NCBI GenBank assembly: GCA_002591725.1
Contig: NJAL01000006.1
Location: 16,057 to 80,056 of the forward strand
Direction: 5' to 3'
Length of the DNA stretch: 64,000 nucleotides
Source: Candidatus Didemnitutus mandela
Lineage (GTDB): Bacteria > Verrucomicrobiota > Verrucomicrobiia > Opitutales > Opitutaceae
The notes under the pieces were generated by a model. The model ran no database searches. It saw only the letters and a program-made list of their open reading frames with translations, and had not been told where the DNA came from. The position numbers were made by a program, and so were the translations under genes. Shown piece after piece: positions 29,558-39,523 of the stretch; the stretch's first letter is position 1; every line of letters starts with the position of its first letter.

Positions 29558-30839
29558 ACCGCACTCTTATGCGCGATTTCGCGCCCGCGTGCCAAGTTAA
29601 ACTTGTACCCGCCTGCGCCGCTCTCGATACTCTTTCTATGCGACTACCGCTTTGTCCGCACCTCTCCCGCCCGTCCTAGAGACAATGAACGTCGTCGCGC
29701 TCACCATGCACGAAGAAGAGCGCGACGTCAGTTTTATCTAACCGCGTTTACCAGAAGCGAATTCCTCTTCGTCAACAATTACGAACACTTTTAAAAGCTG
29801 CCCGCGAAAACCGGCGTGCAATTCCGCCTGTATCTACCGGAAACCGGCGACCGCGTTTTTCCCATGCACCCCATCAACATTCCCGCCGATGCCGCATTCG
29901 TCTTGCCTTTATACTTTTCAGGTGAGCGACAGCTCCCGCCTCGAGTTGGGCCACCATGCAACCGCTCGTCATCGCTGGCAGCGGATGCAAAGCCGCCCTG
30001 CTATTTTGCGCAAACGCCCAAGGTCTCGCAAAGCATTTCTTTTCCAGCGCTAGCATCGTTGCACCCCACAGCCAAACAAGAAGTTCCGCAGTAACAATCT
30101 CGCACGAGTTCTCCACGTCAAAACCAGCCGCCGTCCGGCATTTGATCGTGAACCCACCACTCAAGATCGTGCTCCTCGACGAAGCCGATTCGCTTACACT
30201 CATACAGTATTCGGCCAACGGGCTAAGTGTGTTTTGAAGCACCCGCTCCTGAGCAAACTACACCGCTAAGTGTTCGAGCCAGTTCGCTCCGCCGGTCCGT
30301 TTTCGCATTATCAAACCCGGCTTCGCACAGAAGCTTGTAGCGAGCGCGATTTGGCGCATCAAGGTTCCGTCTGATCTCGACCCCCGCCTCGGACCTGCTG
30401 TTGCGCCTCCATGATACCATTATATTATATCGGCTACGCCGTCCTTATTTTCATCTTCAAACCATTTTTGATCAAAAACTTCTACAACATAAAATCGCTT
30501 GATATCGGCCTGTGGCGCTATGCCAACGACATCCGCAACCGCAAACTGAGAACCAAAACCCTGCCGCTGCAAAAGGGCACGCTAGTCTACTTTTCGGATC
30601 TGTCCACACTACCCGATTTCGGCGGTCGACCCGCGGGAACCGAACTGCATTTCATGGAACTTCTTACACGCACGGCTACCTCTCCTTTATGCAATTTCTG
30701 GCTTTAACTTTCGCAACCACCACCGCCAGCGTTTTCTCGATGTCCGTCTCTCATTCGGTCCAATCTCTCGTCAGTACCTGGAATTTCGGACTCGGTCGCA
30801 CCGATTCCGGGCTCACCGCAACAATGGATTGCGGGCAGC
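29558..30839. other. Unassigned decayed stretch
   Basis: Several open pieces occur on the plus strand: VQFRLYLPETGDRVFPMHP near 29813-29870, and a 98-codon frame at 30411-30707 beginning with one membrane-like helix. None matches a family I recognise, and they are separated by stops. They lie just before and in the same orientation as the GH2 ghost, so they may be its upstream operon partner or N-terminal part. Confidence 0.4.
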
Positions 30840-33050
30840 TTGTCTGGGTATGATGACGAGATCCGGCTTCCCAGCGTATCTCAACAAGCACAAGGTTATA
30901 GCAGCAACATCACCCCGGAGAGACTCTCGCTAGTTTCACTAGGCAACGCTTGGTAAAAATTGCAGTCTGCCGCATTCCGCAAACACTTTACCAGCCCAGC
31001 TATGTCGAGGTACCCTTCCTTTCGCAATTACCCAAGCACTATATCGGAGCAGCGTAGTATCAGCGTGTCGCCATAGCCTCTCCCCAAGCCGCCGAACAAC
31101 GTCTCGAGCCCTTCGTCGAACGACCGCACTAACAGACTACCGTTTGGATCGACGACCGCCAAAATAGGCTTCAACGAAAGCCTCGTCGAACCACGCACCT
31201 ATTACCTCGTAGCGCTTACGCCAGAGATACATCGCCTAACCATCAGGATCAATAGCCGACAGATTATTCATTTTTCGCAACCTACGGAACGACCATCGCC
31301 AAGTCAAAGCCAACACCATCTCTGACGCGCTGGGCTGACGCGCTGGGGTAAACATGGAATAGCATCGACGGCCGCATCGATGCTCCAGTCCATCCATCCA
31401 TCTCGCCTGGATCAATGATACGCAAACTTTCTAACGTAACCAACAAAACCGCGCAACTTATCGTTACGATTGGCAACAGCGCCAAGTACGCACCAGCCAC
31501 GGAACGCTGCCGGAAATCAGACGATTCCTGTTGTTTAAGATATCTCCGGCTTCGAAATCGAAGAGGGTAGTCATATTCTCTGTCAACGCGTGCCTTGGAG
31601 ACAATATTTATCCCGGTTTGCAACATCTCCAGGTCGCGTTCGAAAGCAGTTGTACTGGCAACGAAAAAACGCTCACTCTGACCTTTGGACTCCGCGAAAT
31701 CTTGTGGCACGATAAGAAACTTCTACTAAATGGCCGTCCGGCCAACTTGAAGATGACTCACTTCAACCTTGATTTCCCTCTTACCACCTATCCCTCCACC
31801 GGTGTAGAACCATGAGAGCGAATCACCAAGCGCTTCTAGGCATTTGTTTTTGCTTCATCGGAAGATCTTGAGGAAGAAACGCCTCGACTGCTTCGCGCCT
31901 ACTGCCTACTGGAGCCATCCGTCGTTCATTTTTTCTCCGAATAATAAGCTCAGCGGTCGCTACACGAGAGTTCACCCCGGGATAAATAGCGTAGTAGTTA
32001 AAAAAAAGATCCACACAGACACTATACCATCGGCACAGGCTGCAACCAATTCAAGGAAATCGAAGGCAGCGCGCCATATAGCATCCTTGTTCGCTACGAC
32101 GCAGCAAACTGCAAGACTCGAACAAGTGGTTCGGGTAGTGTTATGGGTCTGTTTTCGGCAACGTCAAGATCCCAGTCTTCGTCTCTGAGGTCTGACAGTG
32201 TATATTTGTATATGCCTATTTTATGCCCATTTTAATTTTTATAATTACTTTTACCACACACCCGTATCCTAGACAAGGATACGGGTGTGTGGCTGCTTCG
32301 TTCAACAATTTCGTACGAGCCTATGGGAAATCTCCAACTCGCCTGCTATAGGACATCGAAAAGAATCTCCGTACGTCCGGGTTCGCCCGCTATAAACTAA
32401 ACTGTTCAACCTTTGCGATTGCCTCAGCCAGAGCACGCCCACCACCGAATTCTTCGAAAGCAACGCTGAGCTTTATCGTTTCGGCCAATAGCCCGCTGGT
32501 TTCCGTGCGATTTGTCGATTCGCAAAAATATTCCGCTTGGCCGTGCGTCAGTGCCCTTAGCCAATTTTCCCGCTCTGGGCGCCTATCCGCTCGTAGTGGG
32601 CATCGCCGGAACCGATGCAGAAAGCGACTGGAATTTCTGGCTCTATTTGCAAGTTTCCTGCCTCAGCGGCCGCCCCCCCACCGATGTGTTTCTCACTAAC
32701 AACTGGACCGCGGCCAAAGCCTGTCTCGCTACTAGGGGACAGGTCGTGTTTACGCAGTTCCCGACAGCCCTCGGCCTCCCCACTAACCCACCCACAAAGA
32801 CAAAGCACGTCTTCTGGAACACTCAAACGATGGTAAGGCCGATTGGATCCCCCCCCGTCTGCGTATCGACGCAATGTTGGACCCACTCGTCGAAAGTCGG
32901 CGCCCCGCGCTAGCCGAATTTTCTGCCAACCGATTTTGCGGCCGGCAGTAAACCCAGCTCATCGACGATGCGAAATTTGTTAACCTAAAGAGAACGCCGC
33001 GCGATCTCGCGTCGATTACCGAAGCAGCCAACTAATAAATCGCAACTGAT
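30840..33050 (+). pseudogene. Decayed glycoside hydrolase family 2
   Basis: The plus strand reads, in order but in shifting frames, as a GH2 (beta-galactosidase/beta-mannosidase-like) enzyme. The sugar-binding jelly roll gives YQRVAIASPQ, VERPH*QTTVWIDD and LTPEIHRLTIRINS. The immunoglobulin-like domain gives VTIGNSAKYAP. The entry to the catalytic barrel gives FGLREILWHDKKLLLNGRPA and YPSTGVEP. The C-terminal domain gives YPLVVGIAGTDAESDWNFWLY and AKFVNLKRTPRDL. The catalytic barrel is shortened by a large deletion around 31900-32450, where a perfect palindrome sits. The gene is dead; substrate specificity cannot be told. Confidence 0.82.
32254..32292. repeat. Perfect 17-bp palindrome inside the GH2 ghost
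   Basis: Arms CCACACACCCGTATCCT and AGGATACGGGTGTGTGG are perfectly complementary with a 5-base loop (AGACA). No T-run follows on either strand. It lies where the GH2 catalytic domain has been deleted, in otherwise eroded sequence. Confidence 0.85.
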
Positions 33051-33285
33051 TTATAGTTATTATCTTAGAAACTAATGCAAGCCCCAGACGGTTGCTCGCT
33101 TCTGTGGCCAAACTCGCCGTAAACGACCAGTTTTGCCCGCAAGGGACACTCATCCCCGATACAAGCCGCCAGCCTGTAGCTTGGCAGCAAAGCTCCCGCC
33201 GAACTGATACGGCATCGAACCTTCAACCGCGATTTCGACGACGGTAGGAATCGGTCGAAACCGCCGCGAAGTCTGATACGTGTGC

Positions 33286-34326
33286 TCAACCGAGATCCAG
33301 CGACAGACTCGGCGCGATTTCCAACCCAAATCCCCCAGCATTCACGCCGCCGGCTTCGCGATCCGCCGAGACGGCAAAAGCGACCATGCCCGCGTTGTCG
33401 CCCGTTTGAGCGGGGGCAGCGCGGGAAAAGGGCACGCCACACCAGGCCGCCAGAGACTCCATCCCAGCCTGCAGAACCTTGTTGTTAGCCACACCTCCGG
33501 AAAGGCCGATACTGCGATAATCCGCCTGTTCGAACGCAAGTTTGGCCTTCCGGGCGAGAGATTCAATGACAGCGGCCTGATAGCTTGCGCAAAAGTCCGC
33601 CCGACGGCGCACAACTTCCTCAACAGGCATTTTCTCAAGTTTATAACGCAAACTTGTTTTCAGTCCGGAGAAGCTGAAGTCCAGTGTCGCACGCTGGGCC
33701 ACGGCACGAGGAAATTCAAAGGCAGTCGGGCTACCTTCACGGGCAAACTTTTCGATCTGTGGTCCGCCCGGATAGCCAAGGCCGAGCAGCTTCGCACCCT
33801 TGTCAAGGATCTCGCCTGCGGCATCGTCCATCGTCTCGGCGAGCAATCGGATTCTCCTTTCTTTGTCGATGGAGAATAACGCCGTGTTGCCGCCGGAGAC
33901 CAGCAAACCGAGGTGTGGGAGCAGATCGGAAAAGTATTCGTCAAATTTCTCCGGAGCTGCGGCGTGTAACGCAATGAACGGGGAAAACGCATGCGCGCGA
34001 AGATGGTTTACGCCCACCACCGGAACACCGCACGCAAGCGCGAGCGCTTTCGCTACGGCCAGTCCCATCGCGAGGCAGACTGCAAGGCCCGGCCCTTGCG
34101 TAACAGCCACACAGTCTATATTTTTCAGCGGTACAACAGCAAAGGCCCGGCGCAAGAGCGGTCCGAAATACTGCAAGTGCTCCCGGCTCGCCAAATCGGG
34201 CACCACGCCGCCATACGTTTCGTGCAAGGCGATCTGGCTGTGGGTCCATTCCCCGGCGAAACCCCTTGTTGGCTCAAAGAGCGCAACGGCAGTTTCATCA
34301 CACGAACTTTCCAAGGCGAGAATCAT
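33286..34326 (-). CDS. tsaD: tRNA N6-adenosine threonylcarbamoyltransferase TsaD
   Basis: TsaD transfers the threonylcarbamoyl group to A37 of tRNAs that read ANN codons, an essential modification. The 346-residue protein starts MILALESSCDETAVAL, the family signature, and has the metal histidines H108 and H112 in NHLRAH (usually HLEGH or HMEGH), VSGGNTALF, and LSGGVANNKVL near the end with the D of TGDNAGM. Length is normal. Its ATG overlaps the stop of the dead S41 protease (ATGA), showing former coupling. The lost partner means its transcription must now come from within the ghost or further upstream. Confidence 0.95.
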   Translation of the reverse strand: MILALESSCDETAVALFEPTRGFAGEWTHSQIALHETYGGVVPDLASREHLQYFGPLLRRAFAVVPLKNIDCVAVTQGPGLAVCLAMGLAVAKALALACGVPVVGVNHLRAHAFSPFIALHAAAPEKFDEYFSDLLPHLGLLVSGGNTALFSIDKERRIRLLAETMDDAAGEILDKGAKLLGLGYPGGPQIEKFAREGSPTAFEFPRAVAQRATLDFSFSGLKTSLRYKLEKMPVEEVVRRRADFCASYQAAVIESLARKAKLAFEQADYRSIGLSGGVANNKVLQAGMESLAAWCGVPFSRAAPAQTGDNAGMVAFAVSADREAGGVNAGGFGLEIAPSLSLDLG

Positions 34327-35262
34327 TGCAAGACCCGCGCTTCACGGACGCCAGTGAGCACCTCTGTCACGCTCGCTGTGCTGTCGTTGGCTAACAAAGC
34401 GACCGGGTAATTGTGCATCGGGTACTTGCCATCAGGACGATACTTCTCGCGTAAGCCATTAGCGCGTAGATGCATGTAAGCGATAAGTTCGTCGCAGTCG
34501 AAAAGCTGGTCACACACGTCAATTTCAGCATCGAACAAGCCGTCAGAGTTATTGCGCAGATCAATCACGAATCCGTTGATATTGTTCTTTTTTCATGTAA
34601 GCGAGCATCATGGCAAATTCGTTGCCCGTGTGTTCGCTGAATTGCGTACTCTGATATAATCGGCACCATCGGTGCAGCAAACCATTATGGATGTTTTTCA
34701 TGAAGATGCGCTACCGCTTTAACTTAAAACTACGCTCCTTGTTCTGCAAAGTTTTAAACATCGTGGTTCGGCTTGCCGCGAATCAGACGGGTGATCTTAT
34801 CGAGTGCGCCGCTTTCGACGGCCTTACCATCGATTTTTTTGAGAATGTCGGCGCACTCTCAGCCGGACTTCCCACTGTCGGCGTAATAGCGACGACTTTG
34901 CGGTCACGTTCTTCGGCTTGGATTCCCACCCCTAGTGGATTCGATGTTGATATCCTCCTTAGTTTCATCATATTCTTTAGTGGTGAACTCGAAATGCAAA
35001 TTCAGCTAGACGAATATGTACTTTAGGGCCGTCGTAGTCAACTCATCGTAATCGGCGTAGAACTTGTTGTCATAATAGCTTTCATTCCCGATTTAGAGCA
35101 CTTTACAGAATTTCCACACAGTGCAATCACTCGAGTGATCCGACTACCAACTGAACAGCGCCGGGCTGCCGCGCCGCGAACTGCGCTATCCCGAAACCAG
35201 GCGCCACCCGCGAGGGTAATCGCAAAAAATCGTTTAAGCACCCGTCTAACTGTGAGCAAATG
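34323..35262 (-). pseudogene. Decayed S41 carboxyl-terminal processing protease (CtpA/Prc type)
   Basis: Upstream of and overlapping tsaD, the minus strand reads as a C-terminal processing protease. The pieces, in order: signal-peptide start VLKRFFAITLAGGAW; helical part NKFYADYDELTTTALKYI and HFEFTTKEYDETKEDI; PDZ domain GVGIQAEERDRKVVAITP and KKIDGKAVES; protease core YIRVRQFSEHTGNEFA and VIDLRNNSDGLFDAEID; and NDSTASVTE where the catalytic serine lies. Several frame changes and stops occur and the core is shortened at its C-terminus. The final 81 codons are still one open frame. Confidence 0.85.
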
Positions 35263-35275
35263 ACTAACTTTGTAA

Positions 35276-36265
35276 ATGGGTTCCTCTACAGCCACCTTTA
35301 GCGATATTTTTCCCACCGAGCCCGGGGCAACCCAGGGCGTGTCGTTTGCGCGGTTCATGGAGTTCGCGCTCTATCATCCTGAAGTCGGGTATTACCACCG
35401 GAATCGTACCCGCGTGGAGCTCCGGCAGGACACTGATTTTTATACCGCGAGTTCATTGGGTCCGATTTTCGGCGAACTCGTGGTGGCTGGAGCCCAGCAG
35501 CTGCTCGGATGTCATTGGGCCACGGATTTTCCGTTTGTCGAAATTGGCGCCGAACCCAGTGGAGGAATCTTAGATGGCCAGGCCAGTTCGTTTGCCCAAA
35601 TACTCACTATACATGTTGGCGATCCCCTGAGGTTACCCGAACAGGCTGTGGTTTTTTCCAATGAGCTCTTCGATGCCCAGCCCTTTCACCGCATGATCTG
35701 GCGAGCGGGCGCCTGGCGTGAAACGGGTGTTGCCTGGCAGAACGAAAAGTTAATGGAAGTTGAATTGCCGGAATTTTCATCTGAAGTAGCGGCAATGCAG
35801 TCCCAACTGCCCGCCGCTGCAGCAGATGGCTACCGTCTCGATCTGCCGCTGCAGGCGACAATGCTGCTCGAGGAAATCCTCACCAAACCGTGGCGCGGGC
35901 TCTTTTTGACCTTCGATTACGGAAAATCGTGGCAAGAGTTGACAGAAGCGACGCCCCAAGGCACCGCACGAGCCTACTCGTCTCACTACCAAAAAAACGA
36001 CCTGCTCGCCGCGCCTGGGAAACAGGATCTCACCTGCCATGTCTGCTGGGATTGGCTAAGCGGAGCCCTTCACCGACATGGGTTTGCCAAAGTGGCTGTA
36101 GAATCGCAGGAAAGCTTCCTTGTGCGGCACGCCGGCGCCGCTTTGGAGAGCATTGTAGCAGCCGAAGCTGGTAGCTTCAGCGCCCGGAAACAGGCCATTT
36201 TTCAATTGCTACACCCAGGCAATATGGGACAAAAATTCCAGGTATTGAATGGATTACGCACTTAA
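35276..36265 (+). CDS. MidA/NDUFAF7-family SAM-dependent methyltransferase
   Basis: This intact 329-residue protein belongs to the DUF185 family, whose mitochondrial member methylates an arginine of complex I. Family features include the N-terminal ARFMEFALYHPEVGYYHR segment, DTDFYTASSLGPIFGEL, VEIGAEPSGGIL at the SAM-binding loop, VVFSNELFDAQPFHRM and GLFLTFDYGKSW. It is divergent from the dead protease with only about 15-35 bases between the starts. A bacterial substrate is not established; respiratory complex I is a guess from the mitochondrial homologue. Confidence 0.87.
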   Translation: MGSSTATFSDIFPTEPGATQGVSFARFMEFALYHPEVGYYHRNRTRVELRQDTDFYTASSLGPIFGELVVAGAQQLLGCHWATDFPFVEIGAEPSGGILDGQASSFAQILTIHVGDPLRLPEQAVVFSNELFDAQPFHRMIWRAGAWRETGVAWQNEKLMEVELPEFSSEVAAMQSQLPAAAADGYRLDLPLQATMLLEEILTKPWRGLFLTFDYGKSWQELTEATPQGTARAYSSHYQKNDLLAAPGKQDLTCHVCWDWLSGALHRHGFAKVAVESQESFLVRHAGAALESIVAAEAGSFSARKQAIFQLLHPGNMGQKFQVLNGLRT

Positions 36266-36340
36266 ACGGGAGATCCGAAAACACTTGAGATTTTCCTTGC
36301 AAAAGCGGATATCTGGCTTTTATAAAAAACTCAAAATATC

Positions 36341-36571
36341 ATGGCTAGAATTTGTGCAATCACAGGCAAGCGTCCCATCAAAGGGAGCATTATCAATCGC
36401 AAGGGTCAGTCCAAGAAGAGCGGCGGTATAGGCACACACATCACCAGCAAAACAGTCCGCAAGTTCTGCTCGAACCTGCAGAAGATCCGCATCAAGACCT
36501 CCAACGGCGGCACGAAGCGCGTCTGGGTGGCCGTCAAAGCAATCAAAGCCGGTCTCGTCGAAAAAGCTTAA
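36341..36571 (+). CDS. rpmB: 50S ribosomal protein L28
   Basis: This 76-residue basic protein matches L28: MARICAITGKRPIKGSIINRKGQS at the start and RIKTSNGGTKRVWVAVKAIK near the end. The classical zinc-binding cysteine pairs of some L28 proteins are absent. It lies 75 bases after the methyltransferase and stands alone; rpmG (L33), a frequent neighbour, is not visible. Confidence 0.95.
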   Translation: MARICAITGKRPIKGSIINRKGQSKKSGGIGTHITSKTVRKFCSNLQKIRIKTSNGGTKRVWVAVKAIKAGLVEKA

Positions 36572-36929
36572 GCACTTTATACTTTATATTTCTCTATTCC
36601 AAGCTCGCAGTCTTCCGGCTAATGATTTTTATGTGGCTACAAAATCCTAATATTATGGATAGCGCCGCACAAATACTCCTACAGAAAGAATAGGTTCGAC
36701 ACGAGCTGAGCCTCTCGTTTAGCTCACGCATACTTCAAAGTCCTTTGCACAGGCTTTCTCGGCAACGCATGTAACTTCTAGCGGCACGACCAGATGGAGT
36801 AAAGACCAATCGACTACCGTGTATCGCACAATCAGCCACAGCCAGCCAGTCTTCGATTTGAAGCCAATGCGCAATCATACGGCTGTGCATTGCACAGTTT
36901 AGTTGGAATCGTTAGATAGTCCAATCTGT
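36572..36929. other. Unassigned gap between rpmB and murJ
   Basis: 358 bases lie between two convergent genes. I see no gene fragment, tRNA or strong terminator hairpin here, only short open stretches with frequent stops. Confidence 0.5.
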
Positions 36930-38504
36930 TTAATTATTCCGCCGCAGCAAGCGCACGGCCACTTGGCCAAACTCCTTGCTCCCTTCTACACGTAGCGCCA
37001 GCAGCGTTAAACCGTAAACTGTCATGCCCGCAGGAATCAGCCCAAGTACGGCCCACCAGTCCGCGCACCGCCCGCACCCCAACGTTTGAATGAGATGCCA
37101 GCCCAGCGCCACTAGCACGCTCATGATGGCCGTCGCGATGAGAATTTTTAAAATAGTGGGCCAGAGCACACCGAAGTGCATTCCAGGGATTTTTTTCGCA
37201 AGCGCTCGCTGCAACAGCACCGCCTGCAGCATCACCGCGCTTGTACTCGCGATTACGAGGCCAGGCGCACCCAGCCAGTTTTTCAACAGGAGGCTTAGCG
37301 AAATATTCGCGAGGAAATCGACCGCCGCGATCCGTACCGGCGTAGCCGTGTCTTTCACTGAATAGAAGGCACGGATCGTTAAGTTTACGACAGAAAAAAA
37401 TGGCATGCCGATCACAAAGAGCATCAGCAGCGAAGCCATCGTCTGCGTATTTTTCGCCGTGAAAGCGCCGCGCTCGTAAAGCAACCGCACGATCGGCTCG
37501 TTAAGAAGCGCCAAGCCGGCCGCAGCCGGCACGGTGATAATCAGAACCAACCGCAATCCTCTGTGGAAATCCACCGCCATCTCGAAAAAATTCTGCTCCG
37601 CCGCATGTTTAGCCAAAAGCGGATATATCACGGTCGAGGTGGCGACGGCAAACACGCCGATCGGCAGTTCTATAAGTCGATTCGCATAGAACAGCATCGT
37701 TGCCGAGGATACCGCAAGCGAAAAGGCCAGCATGCGCGACACGAAGGTGTTGATCTGGTAAATCGCCGTGCCAAAAAGGCCAGGGACCATCAAACGGGCT
37801 ATTTGGCGCACCCCCGGTGCCAGCTGCAAAGCAAAGCGTGGCCTCCAGCCGAGCCGAATCAGCACGACCGCCGGCACCGTCATCTGGAAAAATCCACCGA
37901 TCAATACACCGAAGCACACCCAGTAGACCTCGCCAAGCGGCGTACTCGCAAAATGTAAACCCGCACCGGCAAGCGAGAGAATTGTAGCAATGTTCAGCCA
38001 AACCGACGAAAGCGCCGGCTCGGTGAAACGCTTCAACACGTTCAGGGTCGCATTGAACGCCGCCGCGAAGCAGACAAACGCGAGATACGGAAACATTAGC
38101 GCCGTGAGATCGGCGGCCAGATACCACTTTGCCTCATGTCCGGACAGGAGCCGCGACTGGCTGAAAACCACCATCGCCGCCACCACGAGTGTCGTTGTGA
38201 TCATCGTTAGCCAGCTCACCACGAGATTTAGGAGTTGAAACGCGCCACCTTCGCCGCGATCGCGCAGCTCTTCCTGTAAGGTTGGTATAAAAGCAGCCGT
38301 CAGCGCGCCTTCGCCCAATAGTCGCCGGAAAAGATTTGGCAGGCTGAATGCAGTCAGAAACGCGTCGTTGAAGACGCTGCCGCCAAAAGCTGCCGCACCC
38401 AACTGGTCGCGCACGAGGCCAAGGATTCGCGACGCCACCGTCACGACCGCCACGCCCCCTATGGTTTTCAAGCTCTTGAACACAGACTTCGTTGTACGGC
38501 TCAC
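36930..38504 (-). CDS. murJ: Lipid II flippase MurJ
   Basis: MurJ flips lipid II across the inner membrane for peptidoglycan assembly. From the GTG at 38502-38504 the protein is 524 residues, the normal length, with about 14 membrane helices. Conserved stretches include SRILGLVRDQLGAAAFG, then FSLPNLFRRLLGEGALTAAFIPTL near the N-terminus, and NTFVSRMLAF. An open frame continues upstream to 38582, but that part overlaps the preceding hypothetical gene. The GTG overlaps the TGA of that gene (GTGA), the usual sign of translational coupling, which supports this start. Confidence 0.93.
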   Translation of the reverse strand: MSRTTKSVFKSLKTIGGVAVVTVASRILGLVRDQLGAAAFGGSVFNDAFLTAFSLPNLFRRLLGEGALTAAFIPTLQEELRDRGEGGAFQLLNLVVSWLTMITTTLVVAAMVVFSQSRLLSGHEAKWYLAADLTALMFPYLAFVCFAAAFNATLNVLKRFTEPALSSVWLNIATILSLAGAGLHFASTPLGEVYWVCFGVLIGGFFQMTVPAVVLIRLGWRPRFALQLAPGVRQIARLMVPGLFGTAIYQINTFVSRMLAFSLAVSSATMLFYANRLIELPIGVFAVATSTVIYPLLAKHAAEQNFFEMAVDFHRGLRLVLIITVPAAAGLALLNEPIVRLLYERGAFTAKNTQTMASLLMLFVIGMPFFSVVNLTIRAFYSVKDTATPVRIAAVDFLANISLSLLLKNWLGAPGLVIASTSAVMLQAVLLQRALAKKIPGMHFGVLWPTILKILIATAIMSVLVALGWHLIQTLGCGRCADWWAVLGLIPAGMTVYGLTLLALRVEGSKEFGQVAVRLLRRNN

Positions 38505-39135
38505 GGAACCGCCCGAGGTAATCTCCAACACATCACCTTGAGTCGTGAGCCGCAGCCACTTTGGCCAAACGCCACCTGCCATGCGTCAGGTACCAGGACC
38601 TGCAGAATCAAATACCGCGTCATCCAAACGCCAAAATAGAAAAACTTGTATAGCGGACAAGAGTCAAGGTAATCCTTTTCCGGAACAAAAGTATCACCAC
38701 CGTTCGCTTTCTCGAATGATCCCACGGTCAGGAAAGTAATCCCCCCCGGTCAGTCCCATCACGATAAAGCCACAAATGGAGGTAATCTGGAATTGACTTA
38801 TCCAACAGCCGAAGATTTGGAGTCTTCAAGATTACCCAGGTCGATTTCTTTTCGGGCTTATCTTTTGATCTTTTCGCCGCACCCGTTGCTGGCGTTTTTC
38901 GCACCAGGAGCGATGGTCCCCACAAATTGAGATTCAGATCGGGAAATGCCGCCTCGCCGCCACTCGCGAGCAACTTTCCCTTGGCCTCAAGCGTCGCCAC
39001 GGAAATTCCGCTGGTATTCCCGGGAGATAAATAGACGACTCCAAAAGCTGACTCCTTCGGCAACTCGCGCACGAACTTCACAAGCTTGAAGACCAGAGGA
39101 AGTGCGCCCATCAACAGCCTGAGCGCAGCTCCCAA
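38501..39135 (-). pseudogene. Hypothetical gene upstream of murJ, broken by a one-base slip in a G7 run
   Basis: An open frame from 39135 encodes about 130 coherent residues (VYLSPGNTSGISVATLEAKG, LNLWGPSLLVRK), then stops right after a G7 run on the coding strand (C7 at 38741-38747). One frame over, coherent coding continues (GSFEKANGGDTFVPEKDYLD, YKFFYFGVWMTRYLILQ) to a TGA overlapping the murJ start. Adding one G would fuse both into one protein of about 211 residues. It is unknown, with a likely membrane-associated C-terminus. Slippage in transcription or translation, or a sequencing error, could mean that it still works. Confidence 0.6.
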
Positions 39136-39523
39136 AACGCCCCCAAGATGTTGGGGCCACAGAGAGCTTTGTGAATCTTTTTGTCTAGCATAGGCCGATC
39201 CAGCTGCTAGTGGCCGAATACTTTTCGCTTTCGGCCGAATTCGAATCGGCCATCTTCTTTTTTGCCAACACTAGACTTTCTATAATCCATGATGTAAAAT
39301 TTGGATCGATTTATTAACAATCAGCCTAGCGCCTCCCAAATCCAAAAATCTTACGAAACAAGCCTTGTACGTTACATTTCGCATACTCGTATTCTTAGGT
39401 TAGCATAGGTAACGAGAGCGAGATGAAAATCCGTGCCTTTCGAATTGGCAAAATCTCTTCTCTCTTGTGGTTCACACTATCCATTTGCCAGGTCGGATTC
39501 CATCGCAAAAATTCTGCTACCAC
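39136..39523. other. Upstream region of the prenyl synthase gene
   Basis: Nearly 390 bases without a supported gene. It lies between divergent genes and should contain promoters for both. AT-rich sequence occurs near 39290-39345, but I cannot point to a convincing -35/-10 pair. Confidence 0.4.
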
